The notes: generated by a model from the letters alone, not told the origin. Shown: positions 1 through 8,357, numbered from the stretch's first letter. The stretch: 18,217 bases of DNA from an uncultured Pseudomonadales bacterium (GCA_905478725.1 CAJQJT010000165.1:1-18217); one strand, 5' to 3'. Made by a program: numbers and translations.

Positions 1-535
1 CCAGACAACCAAGCAGTGCAGTGACCCAGAACACGCCGGGCAAGCCCAGGTACGCGGCGATTAGCGGACCAAAAATCATCGCCAGCATAAATGACATGCC
101 GATACTGGCTCCTATTGTGGCCATGGATTTTGTGCGATTCTCTTCACTGGTGAGATCACTAACCAGGGCCATCAGCGTACTAGCGATAGCACCTGCCCCC
201 TGAATAGCGCGACCTACTATCAAGCCTGTAGTGGTCTCCGCGGATGCAGCCACCAAACTACCTAGAACAAAAACTAATAGACCTCCAATAATCACCGGTC
301 GACGACCAATCTTATCAGACAGCAGTCCCAGTGGAATTTGCAGTGCCGCCTGAGTCAGGCCATAGATCCCCAGACAAATACCCAGTAACAATGGACTGAA
401 GCCAGGATAGTCATCCATATACAGCGCCAGTATTGGCAGCACCATAAATAGGCCGAGCATTCTAAAGCCGTAAAGGCTAGCCAGCGAGGCTACCGCGCGT
501 TTCTCTAAGGGGGAAAATGAGGAGGAAGTATTCAA
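1..535 (-). CDS. MFS transporter, YajR-like (N-terminal part; runs off left edge)
   Basis: This is the N-terminal part of a major facilitator superfamily inner-membrane transporter, read leftwards and cut by the window edge at about residue 178. The visible protein has successive hydrophobic helices (for example MLGLFMVLPILALYM and LLLGICLGIYGLTQ), the MFS motif A region GLLSDKIGRRPVIIGG between helices 2 and 3, and a second conserved stretch GRAIQGAGAIASTLMALVSD. These match the E. coli YajR type, a proton-driven efflux carrier of unknown substrate, as I remember that sequence. The frame is closed upstream by a TAA near 605 and has no ATG before helix 1, so I place the start at the TTG at 535 (M-N-T-S-S-S-F-S-P). 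No strong ribosome-binding site supports it, and the exact start is uncertain. It diverges from uvrA. In related gammaproteobacteria ssb often follows such a gene, but that would lie outside the window. Confidence 0.8.
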   Translation of the reverse strand, partial: MNTSSSFSPLEKRAVASLASLYGFRMLGLFMVLPILALYMDDYPGFSPLLLGICLGIYGLTQAALQIPLGLLSDKIGRRPVIIGGLLVFVLGSLVAASAETTTGLIVGRAIQGAGAIASTLMALVSDLTSEENRTKSMATIGASIGMSFMLAMIFGPLIAAYLGLPGVFWVTALLGCL

Positions 536-598
536 TTCAGTCTCAGGGCCGTGGATAAATAACAGAGAGTTGATAGAGAGTCTCTGATGAACCCGAGC

Positions 599-627
599 AT
601 TTTAACAGCGCCGCAGCCCAGTGTAAG
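599..627 (-). promoter_or_regulatory. Candidate sigma-70 promoter for the MFS gene
   Basis: Read on the minus strand, CTTACA (622-627) is followed after 17 bp by TAAAAT (599-604). This gives 4/6 and 5/6 matches to the sigma-70 hexamers with ideal spacing. Transcription would start near 592, leaving a leader of about 55 nt before the TTG start. Identified by eye only. Confidence 0.4.
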
Positions 628-734
628 ATCTAATTTTGGCCAATAAGACGTAATTTTTAGGCAACTATTTTGCCGCTATTGCAGTCTGGCGCGGCGGCCT
701 ATTCGTAATACTTAGGTGAATTGTCAGAATCACT

Positions 735-764
735 TTGCCCAGTGCACCAACAGCACCTTATAAT
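735..764 (+). promoter_or_regulatory. Sigma-70 promoter of uvrA
   Basis: TTGCCC (735-740) and a perfect TATAAT (759-764) are separated by 18 bp. Transcription would start near 771, about 25 nt before the ATG at 796. This promoter lies downstream of the alternative in-frame TTG at 721, which argues that the TTG is not the start. I looked for a canonical LexA box (CTGT-N8-ACAG) in 536-795 and did not find one, so SOS control of uvrA is not evident here. Confidence 0.65.
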
Positions 765-795
765 CGACCGTTTAACACAACCAAAAGAATTCTCA

Positions 796-3666
796 ATGAA
801 TACCATTCAGGTACGTGGCGCCCGCACACACAATCTCAAAAATATTGATCTTGATATTCCACGAGACAAATTAGTCGTGATTACTGGCCTCTCGGGCTCG
901 GGTAAATCGTCTCTGGCATTTGATACGCTCTATGCAGAAGGTCAGCGCCGCTACGTAGAATCGCTCTCCACCTATGCGCGCCAATTCCTCTCGATGATGG
1001 AAAAGCCCGATGTGGATCATATTGAGGGGCTCTCTCCGGCGATCTCCATTGAGCAAAAATCTACCTCCCACAATCCCCGTTCAACCGTGGGCACCATTAC
1101 CGAAATTTATGATTACCTGCGCTTACTGTTTGCCCGCGCCGGCGAGCCACGCTGCCCCGAGCACAATCAGGCACTAAAGGCCCAGACCGTCAGTCAAATG
1201 GTTGATCAGGTCTTGGCCATGCCCGAGAACACCAAACTTATGTTGTTGGCACCCATCGTCAAAGGCCGCAAAGGTGAGCATCTGCACCTTTTTGAAAGCC
1301 TGCGCCGACAGGGCTTTATTCGCGCCCGAATCGATGGCCTAGTCTGTGATTTGGACGAAGCCCCTGCGCTGAACAAAAAACAAAAGCATGATATCGAAGT
1401 AGTGGTCGACCGCTTTAAAGTGAAAGCCGATATGGGCATTCGCTTAGCTGAGTCCTTTGAAACCGCCCTAACTCTGGCTGAAGGATTGGCTGGCATTAGC
1501 TTTATGGACAGCGATGAACCGGACCAGATGTTCTCCGCCAAGTTTGCCTGCTCAGTCTGTAACTACAGTCTCAATGAATTAGAGCCACGGTTGTTTTCCT
1601 TTAACAATCCGGTCGGCGCCTGCCCCACCTGTGATGGTCTGGGCGTGCATCAGTTTTTTGATATTGACCGAGTAGTACATCACCCGGAAGCCTCGATCTC
1701 CGAGGGTGCGATTCGCGGTTGGGATCGTCGCACACTCTACTACTACAACATGCTCACCTCTCTAGCAGCTCATTACGATTTCGACATCGACTCTCCCTGG
1801 GAAGCGCTAACCGAAGATCACCGTAAAAAGATTCTCTATGGCAGCGGCAAGGAAGAGATCACCTTTAGCTACGTCAATGATCGCGGCACCATGTTCCGCC
1901 GCGAACATACCTTTGAGGGTGTGATCAATAATATGGAGCGCCGCTATCGCGAAACCGAGTCTGGCTCGGTGCGTGAAGAGTTGGGCAAGTATATGACTAG
2001 CTCACACTGTCCCGAGTGCGACGGCACACGACTGCGCAAGTCGGCGCGCCATGTGTTTATCGACGACCGTCGCATTGAAGATATTGTCAGCATGCCCGTG
2101 GGCGACTGCTGTGATTACTTCGATAACATCCAGCTGGAAGGTCGTCAGGGCGAGATCGCCGAAAAAATTATTAAAGAGATCCGTCAGCGTTTCCGCTTTC
2201 TGGTGGATGTGGGACTCAACTATCTGTCACTGAACCGCAGCGCCGACACCCTCTCCGGTGGTGAAGCTCAGCGCATTCGCCTGGCCAGTCAAATCGGTGC
2301 CGGTCTGGTGGGCGTGATGTATATTCTCGATGAGCCTTCAATTGGTCTGCACCAGCGCGACAATGAACGCCTGTTGAAAACCTTGGTTCGCCTGCGGGAT
2401 CTCGGCAACACCGTGATTGTTGTAGAGCACGACGAAGAAGCGATTGCCGCCGCCGACTATATTATCGATATAGGCCCAGGTGCCGGTGTCCACGGTGGTG
2501 AGGTGGTTGCCGAAGGTACGGCGCAACAGATTCACGACAACCCCAACTCGGTCACCGGTCAGTTTATGTCCGGCGTACGTGGGATAAAAATTCCCGAGAA
2601 GCGCAATCAGCCAAAAGGCAAATTTATTGATGTCACTGGCGCCTGTGGCAACAACCTGCAAAATGTTGACCTGCAAATTCCCATCGGTCTGTTTACCTGC
2701 ATTACCGGCGTATCCGGTTCCGGTAAATCAACACTGATCAATGGCACCCTCTATCCGGCTGCAGCAGTTGCACTGAATAAGGCCACGACCCTAAAGTCTG
2801 CTGCCCATGACACCATTACCGGTCTCAACCATCTCGACAAGTGTATCGATATAGATCAGAGCCCCATCGGTCGTACACCGCGCTCAAACCCCGCCACCTA
2901 CACTGGTATTTTTACGCCGATTCGCGAACTTTTTGCTGCGACTCAGGAAGCCCGGTCACGAGGTTATAACCCGGGACGCTTTAGCTTTAATGTCAAAGGC
3001 GGTCGCTGTGAAGCCTGCCAGGGTGATGGCGTGACCAAGGTGGAGATGCACTTCTTACCGGATATCTATGTGCCCTGCGATGTGTGCAAGAGCAAGCGCT
3101 ACAACCGCGAGACGCTCGACATTCACTTTAAAGGCAAAAATATTCATCAGGTGCTCAATATGACTGTCGAGGATGCCCGCGTATTCTTCGACCCCATTCC
3201 CGCCATTGCCCGCAAGCTACAGACACTGATGGATGTAGGCCTTTCCTATATCAAGCTGGGTCAGTCCGCGACCACCTTATCCGGTGGTGAAGCACAGCGT
3301 ATCAAGCTGTCGAAAGAGCTCTCCAAGCGCGACACTGGCAAGACCTTATATATTCTCGATGAGCCCACCACCGGCCTGCACTTCCACGATATCGAACAGC
3401 TGCTGGCGGTACTCCACAGACTGCGCGACCAGGGCAATACCATGGTCGTGATTGAACATAATTTGGATGTGATCAAGACCGCCGATTGGATTGTCGATCT
3501 GGGTCCTGAAGGCGGTTCTGGCGGCGGGATGATTATTGCCGAGGGAACACCGGAAACTGTGGCGACGATTAAAGCCTCGCACACAGGGCATTTCTTAAAG
3601 GATATGTTGGCGGATAAGCGAAACAGCAAGGCCGCTGCCAAAACAAAAGCCAAAGCCGTGGCCTAA
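796..3666 (+). CDS. uvrA: Excinuclease ABC subunit UvrA
   Basis: UvrA is the DNA-damage recognition ATPase of nucleotide excision repair; it works as a dimer and loads UvrB onto lesions. The protein has 956 residues, normal for the family (E. coli about 940). It has two ABC ATPase modules. The first Walker A is GLSGSGKSS (residues 31-39) and the first signature [11 protein letters not shown] lies near 485. The second Walker [10 protein letters not shown], is near 637 and the second signature, [11 protein letters not shown], near 830. A zinc module with C252-x2-C255 and C276-x2-C279 is present, and a second one has CEAC near 738 and CDVC about 20 residues later. I chose ATG 796 because the protein then begins [14 protein letters not shown], matching the usual UvrA N-terminus, and because a good promoter lies between 721 and 796. 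The ribosome-binding site is weak (an A-rich AAAAGAA). The Lys/Ala-rich C-terminal tail is ordinary. The gene is monocistronic and convergent with the DUF3581 gene. Confidence 0.97.
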   Translation: MNTIQVRGARTHNLKNIDLDIPRDKLVVITGLSGSGKSSLAFDTLYAEGQRRYVESLSTYARQFLSMMEKPDVDHIEGLSPAISIEQKSTSHNPRSTVGTITEIYDYLRLLFARAGEPRCPEHNQALKAQTVSQMVDQVLAMPENTKLMLLAPIVKGRKGEHLHLFESLRRQGFIRARIDGLVCDLDEAPALNKKQKHDIEVVVDRFKVKADMGIRLAESFETALTLAEGLAGISFMDSDEPDQMFSAKFACSVCNYSLNELEPRLFSFNNPVGACPTCDGLGVHQFFDIDRVVHHPEASISEGAIRGWDRRTLYYYNMLTSLAAHYDFDIDSPWEALTEDHRKKILYGSGKEEITFSYVNDRGTMFRREHTFEGVINNMERRYRETESGSVREELGKYMTSSHCPECDGTRLRKSARHVFIDDRRIEDIVSMPVGDCCDYFDNIQLEGRQGEIAEKIIKEIRQRFRFLVDVGLNYLSLNRSADTLSGGEAQRIRLASQIGAGLVGVMYILDEPSIGLHQRDNERLLKTLVRLRDLGNTVIVVEHDEEAIAAADYIIDIGPGAGVHGGEVVAEGTAQQIHDNPNSVTGQFMSGVRGIKIPEKRNQPKGKFIDVTGACGNNLQNVDLQIPIGLFTCITGVSGSGKSTLINGTLYPAAAVALNKATTLKSAAHDTITGLNHLDKCIDIDQSPIGRTPRSNPATYTGIFTPIRELFAATQEARSRGYNPGRFSFNVKGGRCEACQGDGVTKVEMHFLPDIYVPCDVCKSKRYNRETLDIHFKGKNIHQVLNMTVEDARVFFDPIPAIARKLQTLMDVGLSYIKLGQSATTLSGGEAQRIKLSKELSKRDTGKTLYILDEPTTGLHFHDIEQLLAVLHRLRDQGNTMVVIEHNLDVIKTADWIVDLGPEGGSGGGMIIAEGTPETVATIKASHTGHFLKDMLADKRNSKAAAKTKAKAVA

Positions 3667-3691
3667 ACTGCCCGGCTCAGACCCTTAGAAT

Positions 3692-3722
3692 CAATCAGGC
3701 TTCGCTGTGACGGGCCTGATTG
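3692..3722. terminator. Hairpin between convergent uvrA and DUF3581 genes
   Basis: A 9-bp perfect inverted repeat, CAATCAGGC (3692-3700) and GCCTGATTG (3714-3722), flanks a 13-nt loop. It covers the last codons and the TGA stop of the minus-strand DUF3581 gene and lies 26 nt after the uvrA stop. Neither side has a strong T run, so it is a weak intrinsic terminator at best. It may instead protect mRNA 3' ends from both directions. Confidence 0.35.
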
Positions 3723-4405
3723 TCTAGGTAGGTTGCCACCATCAGATCTATGGCCTCCTGCTGATATTCACGGAGACCACTGAGGATTAAAGTCTTCACT
3801 CCGGTGCCGACGATCTTGCCGCCATCCACCAGATTAAACTTAAACTCCGCATTGCCACGCTTGCCATCCACCTCAAGGCTAGTGCCAGCCAGCTCAACAC
3901 TGGGCTGTCTAAGTTCCAAAGTCTCCAACTGCAGTGACATAGACTCATAGATCACCAGCGGTCGCTGGGGATTGATCATGACATTCTTCTCGGCCATTAA
4001 TGGCACCAGAATATGCGGGAAATTCTGTCCCGAAAAGAACACATAGTTCTTAATTAGGCTTTCCAGTATCTGCTGATCCTGTACTTGATCACCACTGCGT
4101 GACACTTTCAGGTAGGTCTTTTCGCGAGCATCGGCAATCTCAAACTGATCCCCAGGCGACTCGGGTAAAACCAATGGCGTATCCGCCGAGACCATGCCGG
4201 AAAATTCAAAGCGCATCTGCTGGCTCAGGCCATAGCGCTCCAGTACCAATGCAAACAGGAGATCTCCTGGAACACAGAAGCGCTTGCTGTCGACATCGTG
4301 AATTGGATTGAAATCATTGCTGATGGTTTTCGCAAAGCCACTGCCCTGTTCGGCACTGATGCTCAGAGACAACTCATCGCGGGTATAAAACTGCTGTAAA
4401 AACAT
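3695..4405 (-). CDS. DUF3581 family protein with a hotdog-like DxNPIH motif
   Basis: This is a 236-residue cytosolic protein with no signal peptide or membrane segment. I recognise it as the conserved gammaproteobacterial family DUF3581, whose function is not established. Near the N-terminus, residues 31-36 read D-F-N-P-I-H, followed by D-x-D-x-K-R-F-x-V-P-G-D-L-L-F-A-L. That pattern strongly resembles the active-site region of MaoC-type (R)-hydratases of the hotdog fold, in which Asp and His are catalytic. An enzyme or binding protein acting on acyl chains is therefore conceivable, but this is inference. The frame is open to 4507, but ATG 4405 is preferred: it gives the family-like MFLQQFYTRDEL start and has an AGAGG ribosome-binding site about 5 nt upstream. 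It lies 16 bp after the DUF2750 gene, probably in the same operon. Confidence 0.75.
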   Translation of the reverse strand: MFLQQFYTRDELSLSISAEQGSGFAKTISNDFNPIHDVDSKRFCVPGDLLFALVLERYGLSQQMRFEFSGMVSADTPLVLPESPGDQFEIADAREKTYLKVSRSGDQVQDQQILESLIKNYVFFSGQNFPHILVPLMAEKNVMINPQRPLVIYESMSLQLETLELRQPSVELAGTSLEVDGKRGNAEFKFNLVDGGKIVGTGVKTLILSGLREYQQEAIDLMVATYLDNQARHSEA

Positions 4406-4421
4406 GCTTGCCTCTGTCCTT

Positions 4422-4787
4422 TTAATCCAGTTCCGCTTCAAACTCTTCGAGCAGATCCAATGGCTCCATTTCCTGGCCTTCCAAATCGGCAGTCCAGTTG
4501 ACCCCAACCATCAACACATCGGCGTGCATGCCGGGCAGCCAATCGTCGAGAAACTCTTCCATCTCAACGGCAACCGGGGTGTAGACATCCCAATCTCCAT
4601 TGCACAGTGCCTGGGCAAAGTCACAATTTGACCAGAAGGGAATGACGTCGATGGTGTCGCTATCAGTAGAGCCCACCAGCGCCCAGTTGTCTTCCTTATC
4701 CTTTAGTCCCCAGACACAACCGGTTTCCAGACTCTCAACAATCATGCGATCGAGGTTTTCTTGAAGATCTTCAGATAGTGGTTCCAT
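4422..4787 (-). CDS. DUF2750 domain protein
   Basis: This is a small acidic cytosolic protein of 121 residues. The core W-G-L-K-D-x-E-D-N-W-A-L-V, followed by V-I-P-F-W-S, a conserved W-D-V-Y-T-P-V, then E-E-F-L-D-D-W-L-P-G-M and V-G-V-N-W, is characteristic of the DUF2750 family as I know it. No biochemical role is established. ATG 4787 is chosen over an in-frame TTG at 4805 because GTGAG lies about 7 nt upstream and the family starts there. It is the first gene of a probable two-gene unit with the DUF3581 gene. A plausible promoter lies just upstream in the gap shared with the copper receptor. Confidence 0.72.
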   Translation of the reverse strand: MEPLSEDLQENLDRMIVESLETGCVWGLKDKEDNWALVGSTDSDTIDVIPFWSNCDFAQALCNGDWDVYTPVAVEMEEFLDDWLPGMHADVLMVGVNWTADLEGQEMEPLDLLEEFEAELD

Positions 4788-4819
4788 GACTACACTCACA
4801 AGCAAGTTAACAATCGCGC

Positions 4820-4848
4820 ATGGTACTCGCTTTTTGGTTTTCTCCCAA
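4820..4848 (-). promoter_or_regulatory. Candidate promoter for the DUF2750-DUF3581 unit
   Basis: On the minus strand, TTGGGA (4843-4848) is followed after 17 bp by TACCAT (4820-4825). Each is a 4/6 match to sigma-70 hexamers with ideal spacing. It is placed about 30 nt upstream of the ATG at 4787. Confidence 0.35.
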
Positions 4849-4890
4849 CTGTAATCAAATACTGATACGGGTAAAAAAAGCCTCTACTGC

Positions 4891-4901
4891 GACAATTTGT
4901 C
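4891..4901. promoter_or_regulatory. Short palindrome upstream of the copper receptor gene
   Basis: GACAATTTGTC is an 11-bp inverted repeat (GACAA-T-TTGTC) about 90 bp upstream of the copper receptor start and next to the candidate -35 at 4905-4910. It lies in the gap between divergent transcription units and could be an operator for a dimeric regulator. No specific regulator can be named from the site. Confidence 0.25.
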
Positions 4902-4904
4902 ACA

Positions 4905-4933
4905 TTGTTCCAGAGCGGCCAACTCCTTAAGAT
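4905..4933 (+). promoter_or_regulatory. Candidate promoter for the copper receptor-regBA-like operon
   Basis: TTGTTC (4905-4910) and TAAGAT (4928-4933) are 17 bp apart, with 3/6 and 4/6 matches. A weak promoter of this kind would suit a gene needing an activator. The resulting leader of about 50 nt would contain the TTAATCGCCTT direct repeat. Confidence 0.25.
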
Positions 4934-4944
4934 TACTGGATTAA

Positions 4945-4967
4945 TTAATCGCCTTTTTAATCGCCTT
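4945..4967. repeat. Two-copy 11-bp direct repeat upstream of the copper receptor gene
   Basis: TTAATCGCCTT occurs at 4945-4955 and again at 4957-4967, giving a 12-bp period. It lies 24-46 nt before the receptor start codon, probably in the mRNA leader. The spacing is close to one helical turn, so it could be a protein-binding site, or a minimal member of the tandem-repeat series in this window. Confidence 0.55.
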
Positions 4968-4990
4968 CTATTCACTATCTGGTTCTCTTT

Positions 4991-7078
4991 ATGCCCCCTA
5001 AACCTGCCTTGGCTCTCACTGCCCTCTTCTTTAGTTTAACGGTTACCTCAGCACTGGCTGATCACAGCCACGACATAGAAGAAATCACTATTCAGGCCTT
5101 TCCACTAGCCAGCCAGATTAGTAGCTCTCCACGGAGTAATCCCCTTCACAGCCCAGACAGTGCCGAACTGCTAAAGCGTATTCCCGGGGCCAATAATAAT
5201 GCCAATGGCGTGATCACTGGCATCGCCCAGTATCGCGGCATGTATGGCGATAGACTGTCAGTGAAACTCGATCAGGCGCCGACTCTCAGTGGCGGTCCCA
5301 ACGCCATGGATTCTCCCCTGGCCTACGCCCCTGCGGGTCTGCTTCAGGAGCTCACCGTCTATCGCGGTGTTACGCCGGTCAGCCAGGCCCAGGAAAGTAT
5401 TGGCGGCCATATGGTGGCGCAGTTTAATCGCGGCAATTTTGGCTCCGAGACAGCAGCAGGAGTCAGCGGCTTTGCCAGCACCCAGCTCACCGATAACGGC
5501 AGTCAGTCAAATTCAGATATGCAGCTGGTAATAGCCAACAACCAGCATAAGCTTTCCCTTCTGGGCTCCCATAACGAAGGCGACAATATCGACGCCGGAG
5601 ACAATAAAACCGTTGCCGGTAGTCAGCATCAGCGGGATCGTTTTGATCTCGCCTACGGCTGGAAGTCAGACGCGACTGAATTAACCGTCTTTGCCGGAAA
5701 GCTGGATATCAGCAATAGCGGCACCCCCGCTCTGGCCATGGATATTGTCTCGGTGAAAACCGATCTGGCGGGTATGACTCTTAGCACTCAAGTGAATGAC
5801 GCAGCAATCAACATGTCACTGGCATGGGCCGATGTGACTCACTCCATGGACAACTTTAGCCTGCGCACAGCCCCGGTCATGACCATGGGTTACCGCAGTA
5901 ATTTGGCCACCGCCGACAACCTTTCCTGGAGTCTAGATGCGCAGCTGCCGCTAGCCTTTGGAGAATTAAAGATCGGCACCGATGGCAACCTCAGCAGTCA
6001 TGACTCGACCATCACCAACCCTAGTAATACCCTGTTTCAACTGCTTAATTTCAATGGCACTCAGCGCGACATTCTTGGCCTCTTCGCTGAGCTTAATGGC
6101 GATATTGGAGACTGGGGTTATCAGGCTGGTATCCGACAGAATCGCACTAGTCTAGACAGTGGTGCGGTGACCTCTTCTGGCATGATGGGAATGATGGGCA
6201 ATGCAGCCAATATGTTGGCTATGCAGTTTAATCAGGCAGACCGCAGTCTCGATTACAACACTACGGATCTGGTACTCAAATTTAACCGCAGCCTAGATAC
6301 TGAAACGGCCCTGACCATTGATTTGGGGATTAAGAATCGCGCCCCCTCTTATCAGGAAACCTTTCTCTGGTTACCTCTGCCAATCACCGCCGGTCTTGCC
6401 GATGGCCGCAGCTATGTTGGCAATCTGTCCCTAAACCACGAAACAGCCCATGAAATCAGTATTGGTCTGAGCAAAAAAACTGAGCGCTTCAGTATTTACC
6501 CGCAGGTTTTCTATCGCCAGATTAACGACTATATACAGGGTGTCGCGAGCACCGACATGACTGCCAATATGGTCAGCAACATGATGAGCGGTGCCGCTGC
6601 TTTGAGCTATGAAAATACCGATGCCGAGATCTTCGGCGCCGACGCCAACTGGAATTACCGTATCAATCATAATTGGTCAGCGGATGGCGTGGTCAGCTAT
6701 GTCCGCGGCAAGCGCACTGATATAGCCGACGACCTCTACCGCATTGCACCGGCCAATGCCCGCTTTAGCCTGCGCTATCAGCCGGATCAAGGAGCATTGC
6801 AATTAATGGTTGAATCGGTTGTCTACGCTCGCCAAAAGCACGTGGCCAGCTATAACAATGAAACACAATCCAGCGGCTTTGGCATAGTGAATATCGGTGC
6901 CAACTGGTCCATCACAGAGAATATACAGCTGCGCTCCGGGGTTAAAAATCTCCTTGATCGCTTTTATGCGGCCCACACAAGTGGTCGCAATCGTAGCGGC
7001 GACAGCGATATTGCCATTGGTGAAGCAATACCTGGGCTTGGTCGAGCGGTTTATCTCTCAATGGCGATAAATTTCTAG
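4991..7078 (+). CDS. TonB-dependent outer-membrane receptor, OprC/NosA copper type
   Basis: This is a 695-residue outer-membrane gated channel energised by TonB. A signal peptide covers about residues 1-23 (cleavage after S-A-L-A) and the mature protein starts D-H-S-H-D. The plug domain follows (E-E-I-T-I is a possible TonB box, then L-L-K-R-I-P-G and Y-R-G-M-Y-G-D-R-L). The beta-barrel ends in Phe695. Features shared with the copper receptors OprC/NosA are the plug segment with M106 in A-M-D-S-P-L-A-Y, the barrel motif H284-S-M286-D-N-F-S-L-R, and methionine clusters at 398-411 and 523-532. The Cys that precedes the plug Met by four residues in OprC (as I remember it) is Gly102 here. No Shine-Dalgarno sequence is visible before ATG 4991. 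The sensor kinase gene starts 13 bp after the stop, so the three genes probably form an operon. Copper as substrate is an inference from family resemblance and Met/His content. Confidence 0.8.
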   Translation: MPPKPALALTALFFSLTVTSALADHSHDIEEITIQAFPLASQISSSPRSNPLHSPDSAELLKRIPGANNNANGVITGIAQYRGMYGDRLSVKLDQAPTLSGGPNAMDSPLAYAPAGLLQELTVYRGVTPVSQAQESIGGHMVAQFNRGNFGSETAAGVSGFASTQLTDNGSQSNSDMQLVIANNQHKLSLLGSHNEGDNIDAGDNKTVAGSQHQRDRFDLAYGWKSDATELTVFAGKLDISNSGTPALAMDIVSVKTDLAGMTLSTQVNDAAINMSLAWADVTHSMDNFSLRTAPVMTMGYRSNLATADNLSWSLDAQLPLAFGELKIGTDGNLSSHDSTITNPSNTLFQLLNFNGTQRDILGLFAELNGDIGDWGYQAGIRQNRTSLDSGAVTSSGMMGMMGNAANMLAMQFNQADRSLDYNTTDLVLKFNRSLDTETALTIDLGIKNRAPSYQETFLWLPLPITAGLADGRSYVGNLSLNHETAHEISIGLSKKTERFSIYPQVFYRQINDYIQGVASTDMTANMVSNMMSGAAALSYENTDAEIFGADANWNYRINHNWSADGVVSYVRGKRTDIADDLYRIAPANARFSLRYQPDQGALQLMVESVVYARQKHVASYNNETQSSGFGIVNIGANWSITENIQLRSGVKNLLDRFYAAHTSGRNRSGDSDIAIGEAIPGLGRAVYLSMAINF

Positions 7079-7091
7079 TACCATTTGGCCC

Positions 7092-8357
7092 ATGAAAAAA
7101 GCCCAGCCGAATAACAATAACGCCACCAGAGAGAACCTTTATGTTCTCAGTTTGATACGCGGTGTTGCCCTATTCGGCCAGGTTCTGGCATTGATCTATT
7201 TCACCTGGGTGCAACCGATTGGTCTGCCGGTGGCTGAAATTGCCTTTGTGCTCAGTGTCTATGCCTCACTCACCGCAGCCATTTGGGTACGCAGCCGACG
7301 CACTGTGCCCATAGGTGACAACGAATTCTTTGTTCATCTGCTCGCCGATATCGCGTTTTTTTCGATACTGCTATTTTTCAGTGGCGGCGCCTCCAATCCC
7401 TTCGTCTCCTACATGCTCATCCCCATTAGTATCGCGGCAATCACCCTGTCGAGGGTCTACAGTATTGCACTGGCAGCCACAGCATTGCTCTGTTACAGCC
7501 TGTTACTCAAATACTATGTGGCCATTGTCGCCATCGCACCAGGCCATCACCATCAGGCGCCAGACAACAGCCTGCATATTCTTGGCATGTGGGCTAACTT
7601 CGCTATCAGCGCGGCGATTATTATTTACTTTATCAGCCGCATGGCCGCGACCCTCAAGCAACAGCAACAAGAGATAGCCATGGCTCGGGATGCACAGTTG
7701 CGCGACGAACAGCTACTCGCCGTGGGAACTCTTGCTGCAGGTACGGCTCACGAACTGGGCACACCGCTAAATACCATGAAGTTGATTGTCGATGAGATGC
7801 TTTTGGATACAGATAATAATCCAGATGTGATACTACTCAATCAGCAGATCGAACAATGTAAGACGACACTGAAACAGCTGCTCACCACCGCTGAAGAATC
7901 TCAGTCTAATCGGCTTGAACCTCAGCCCGTGCGGCCCTATCTGGAAAGTGTTTTGGGGCGCTGGCAACTAATGCGGCCGCTGTTAAAAACCCGTATTCGA
8001 TTCATTGATAGTCCAGCGGTTAAAGCGGTTTTTCATCCGACCATCGCTCAGTCAATTCTCAACCTATTGAACAATGCCGCCGATGCCAGTGAGCAGGTGG
8101 ATATAGATATCAGTTGGAATAACGAAACAGCGACCATCAGTATTCGCGACTTTGGCGCAGGCCTCGATGCCGACAAACTCGACAGGCTGGGCCAGCCCTT
8201 TGTCACTGACAAAGCTGATGGCCTCGGTTTGGGTTTGTTTTTATCCCAGGCCACATTGACTCGCTTCGGCGGTTCTGTGAGTTTGCAGAATGCTCCTAAA
8301 GGGGGAACAGTCACCCAGATCACTCTGCCCCTCTTAACGGCGACAGCCACATCGTGA
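7092..8357 (+). CDS. RegB/PrrB/RoxS-type redox sensor histidine kinase
   Basis: This is an inner-membrane sensor kinase of 421 residues. About six transmembrane segments occupy residues 18-182. The third is followed by G98-G-A-S-N-P-F104, the quinone-binding GGxxNPF signature of the RegB family. The phosphoacceptor is H220 in H-E-L-G-T-P-L. C256 in Q-I-E-Q-C-K-T-T-L matches the redox-active Cys of RegB (Cys265 in Rhodobacter). The ATP-binding part has N-L-L-N-N-A-A-D-A-S (324-333), D-F-G-A-G-L (353-358) and G-L-G-L-G-L (377-382). A G-H-H-H-Q cluster at 151-155 lies in the loop before the last transmembrane helix, probably periplasmic. Family members sense quinone redox state and control oxidases and other energy genes. 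It is 13 bp downstream of the copper receptor and overlaps the regulator gene by 4 bp (GTGA), indicating coupled translation. Confidence 0.9.
   Translation: MKKAQPNNNNATRENLYVLSLIRGVALFGQVLALIYFTWVQPIGLPVAEIAFVLSVYASLTAAIWVRSRRTVPIGDNEFFVHLLADIAFFSILLFFSGGASNPFVSYMLIPISIAAITLSRVYSIALAATALLCYSLLLKYYVAIVAIAPGHHHQAPDNSLHILGMWANFAISAAIIIYFISRMAATLKQQQQEIAMARDAQLRDEQLLAVGTLAAGTAHELGTPLNTMKLIVDEMLLDTDNNPDVILLNQQIEQCKTTLKQLLTTAEESQSNRLEPQPVRPYLESVLGRWQLMRPLLKTRIRFIDSPAVKAVFHPTIAQSILNLLNNAADASEQVDIDISWNNETATISIRDFGAGLDADKLDRLGQPFVTDKADGLGLGLFLSQATLTRFGGSVSLQNAPKGGTVTQITLPLLTATATS

Noticed and set aside
536..795. LexA box controlling uvrA
   Set aside because: No CTGT-N8-ACAG or close variant was seen in the divergent gap.
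3261..3653. Long minus-strand frame antisense to the uvrA 3' end
   Set aside because: It is a shadow of the conserved UvrA C-terminal ATPase module and carries no recognisable motif.
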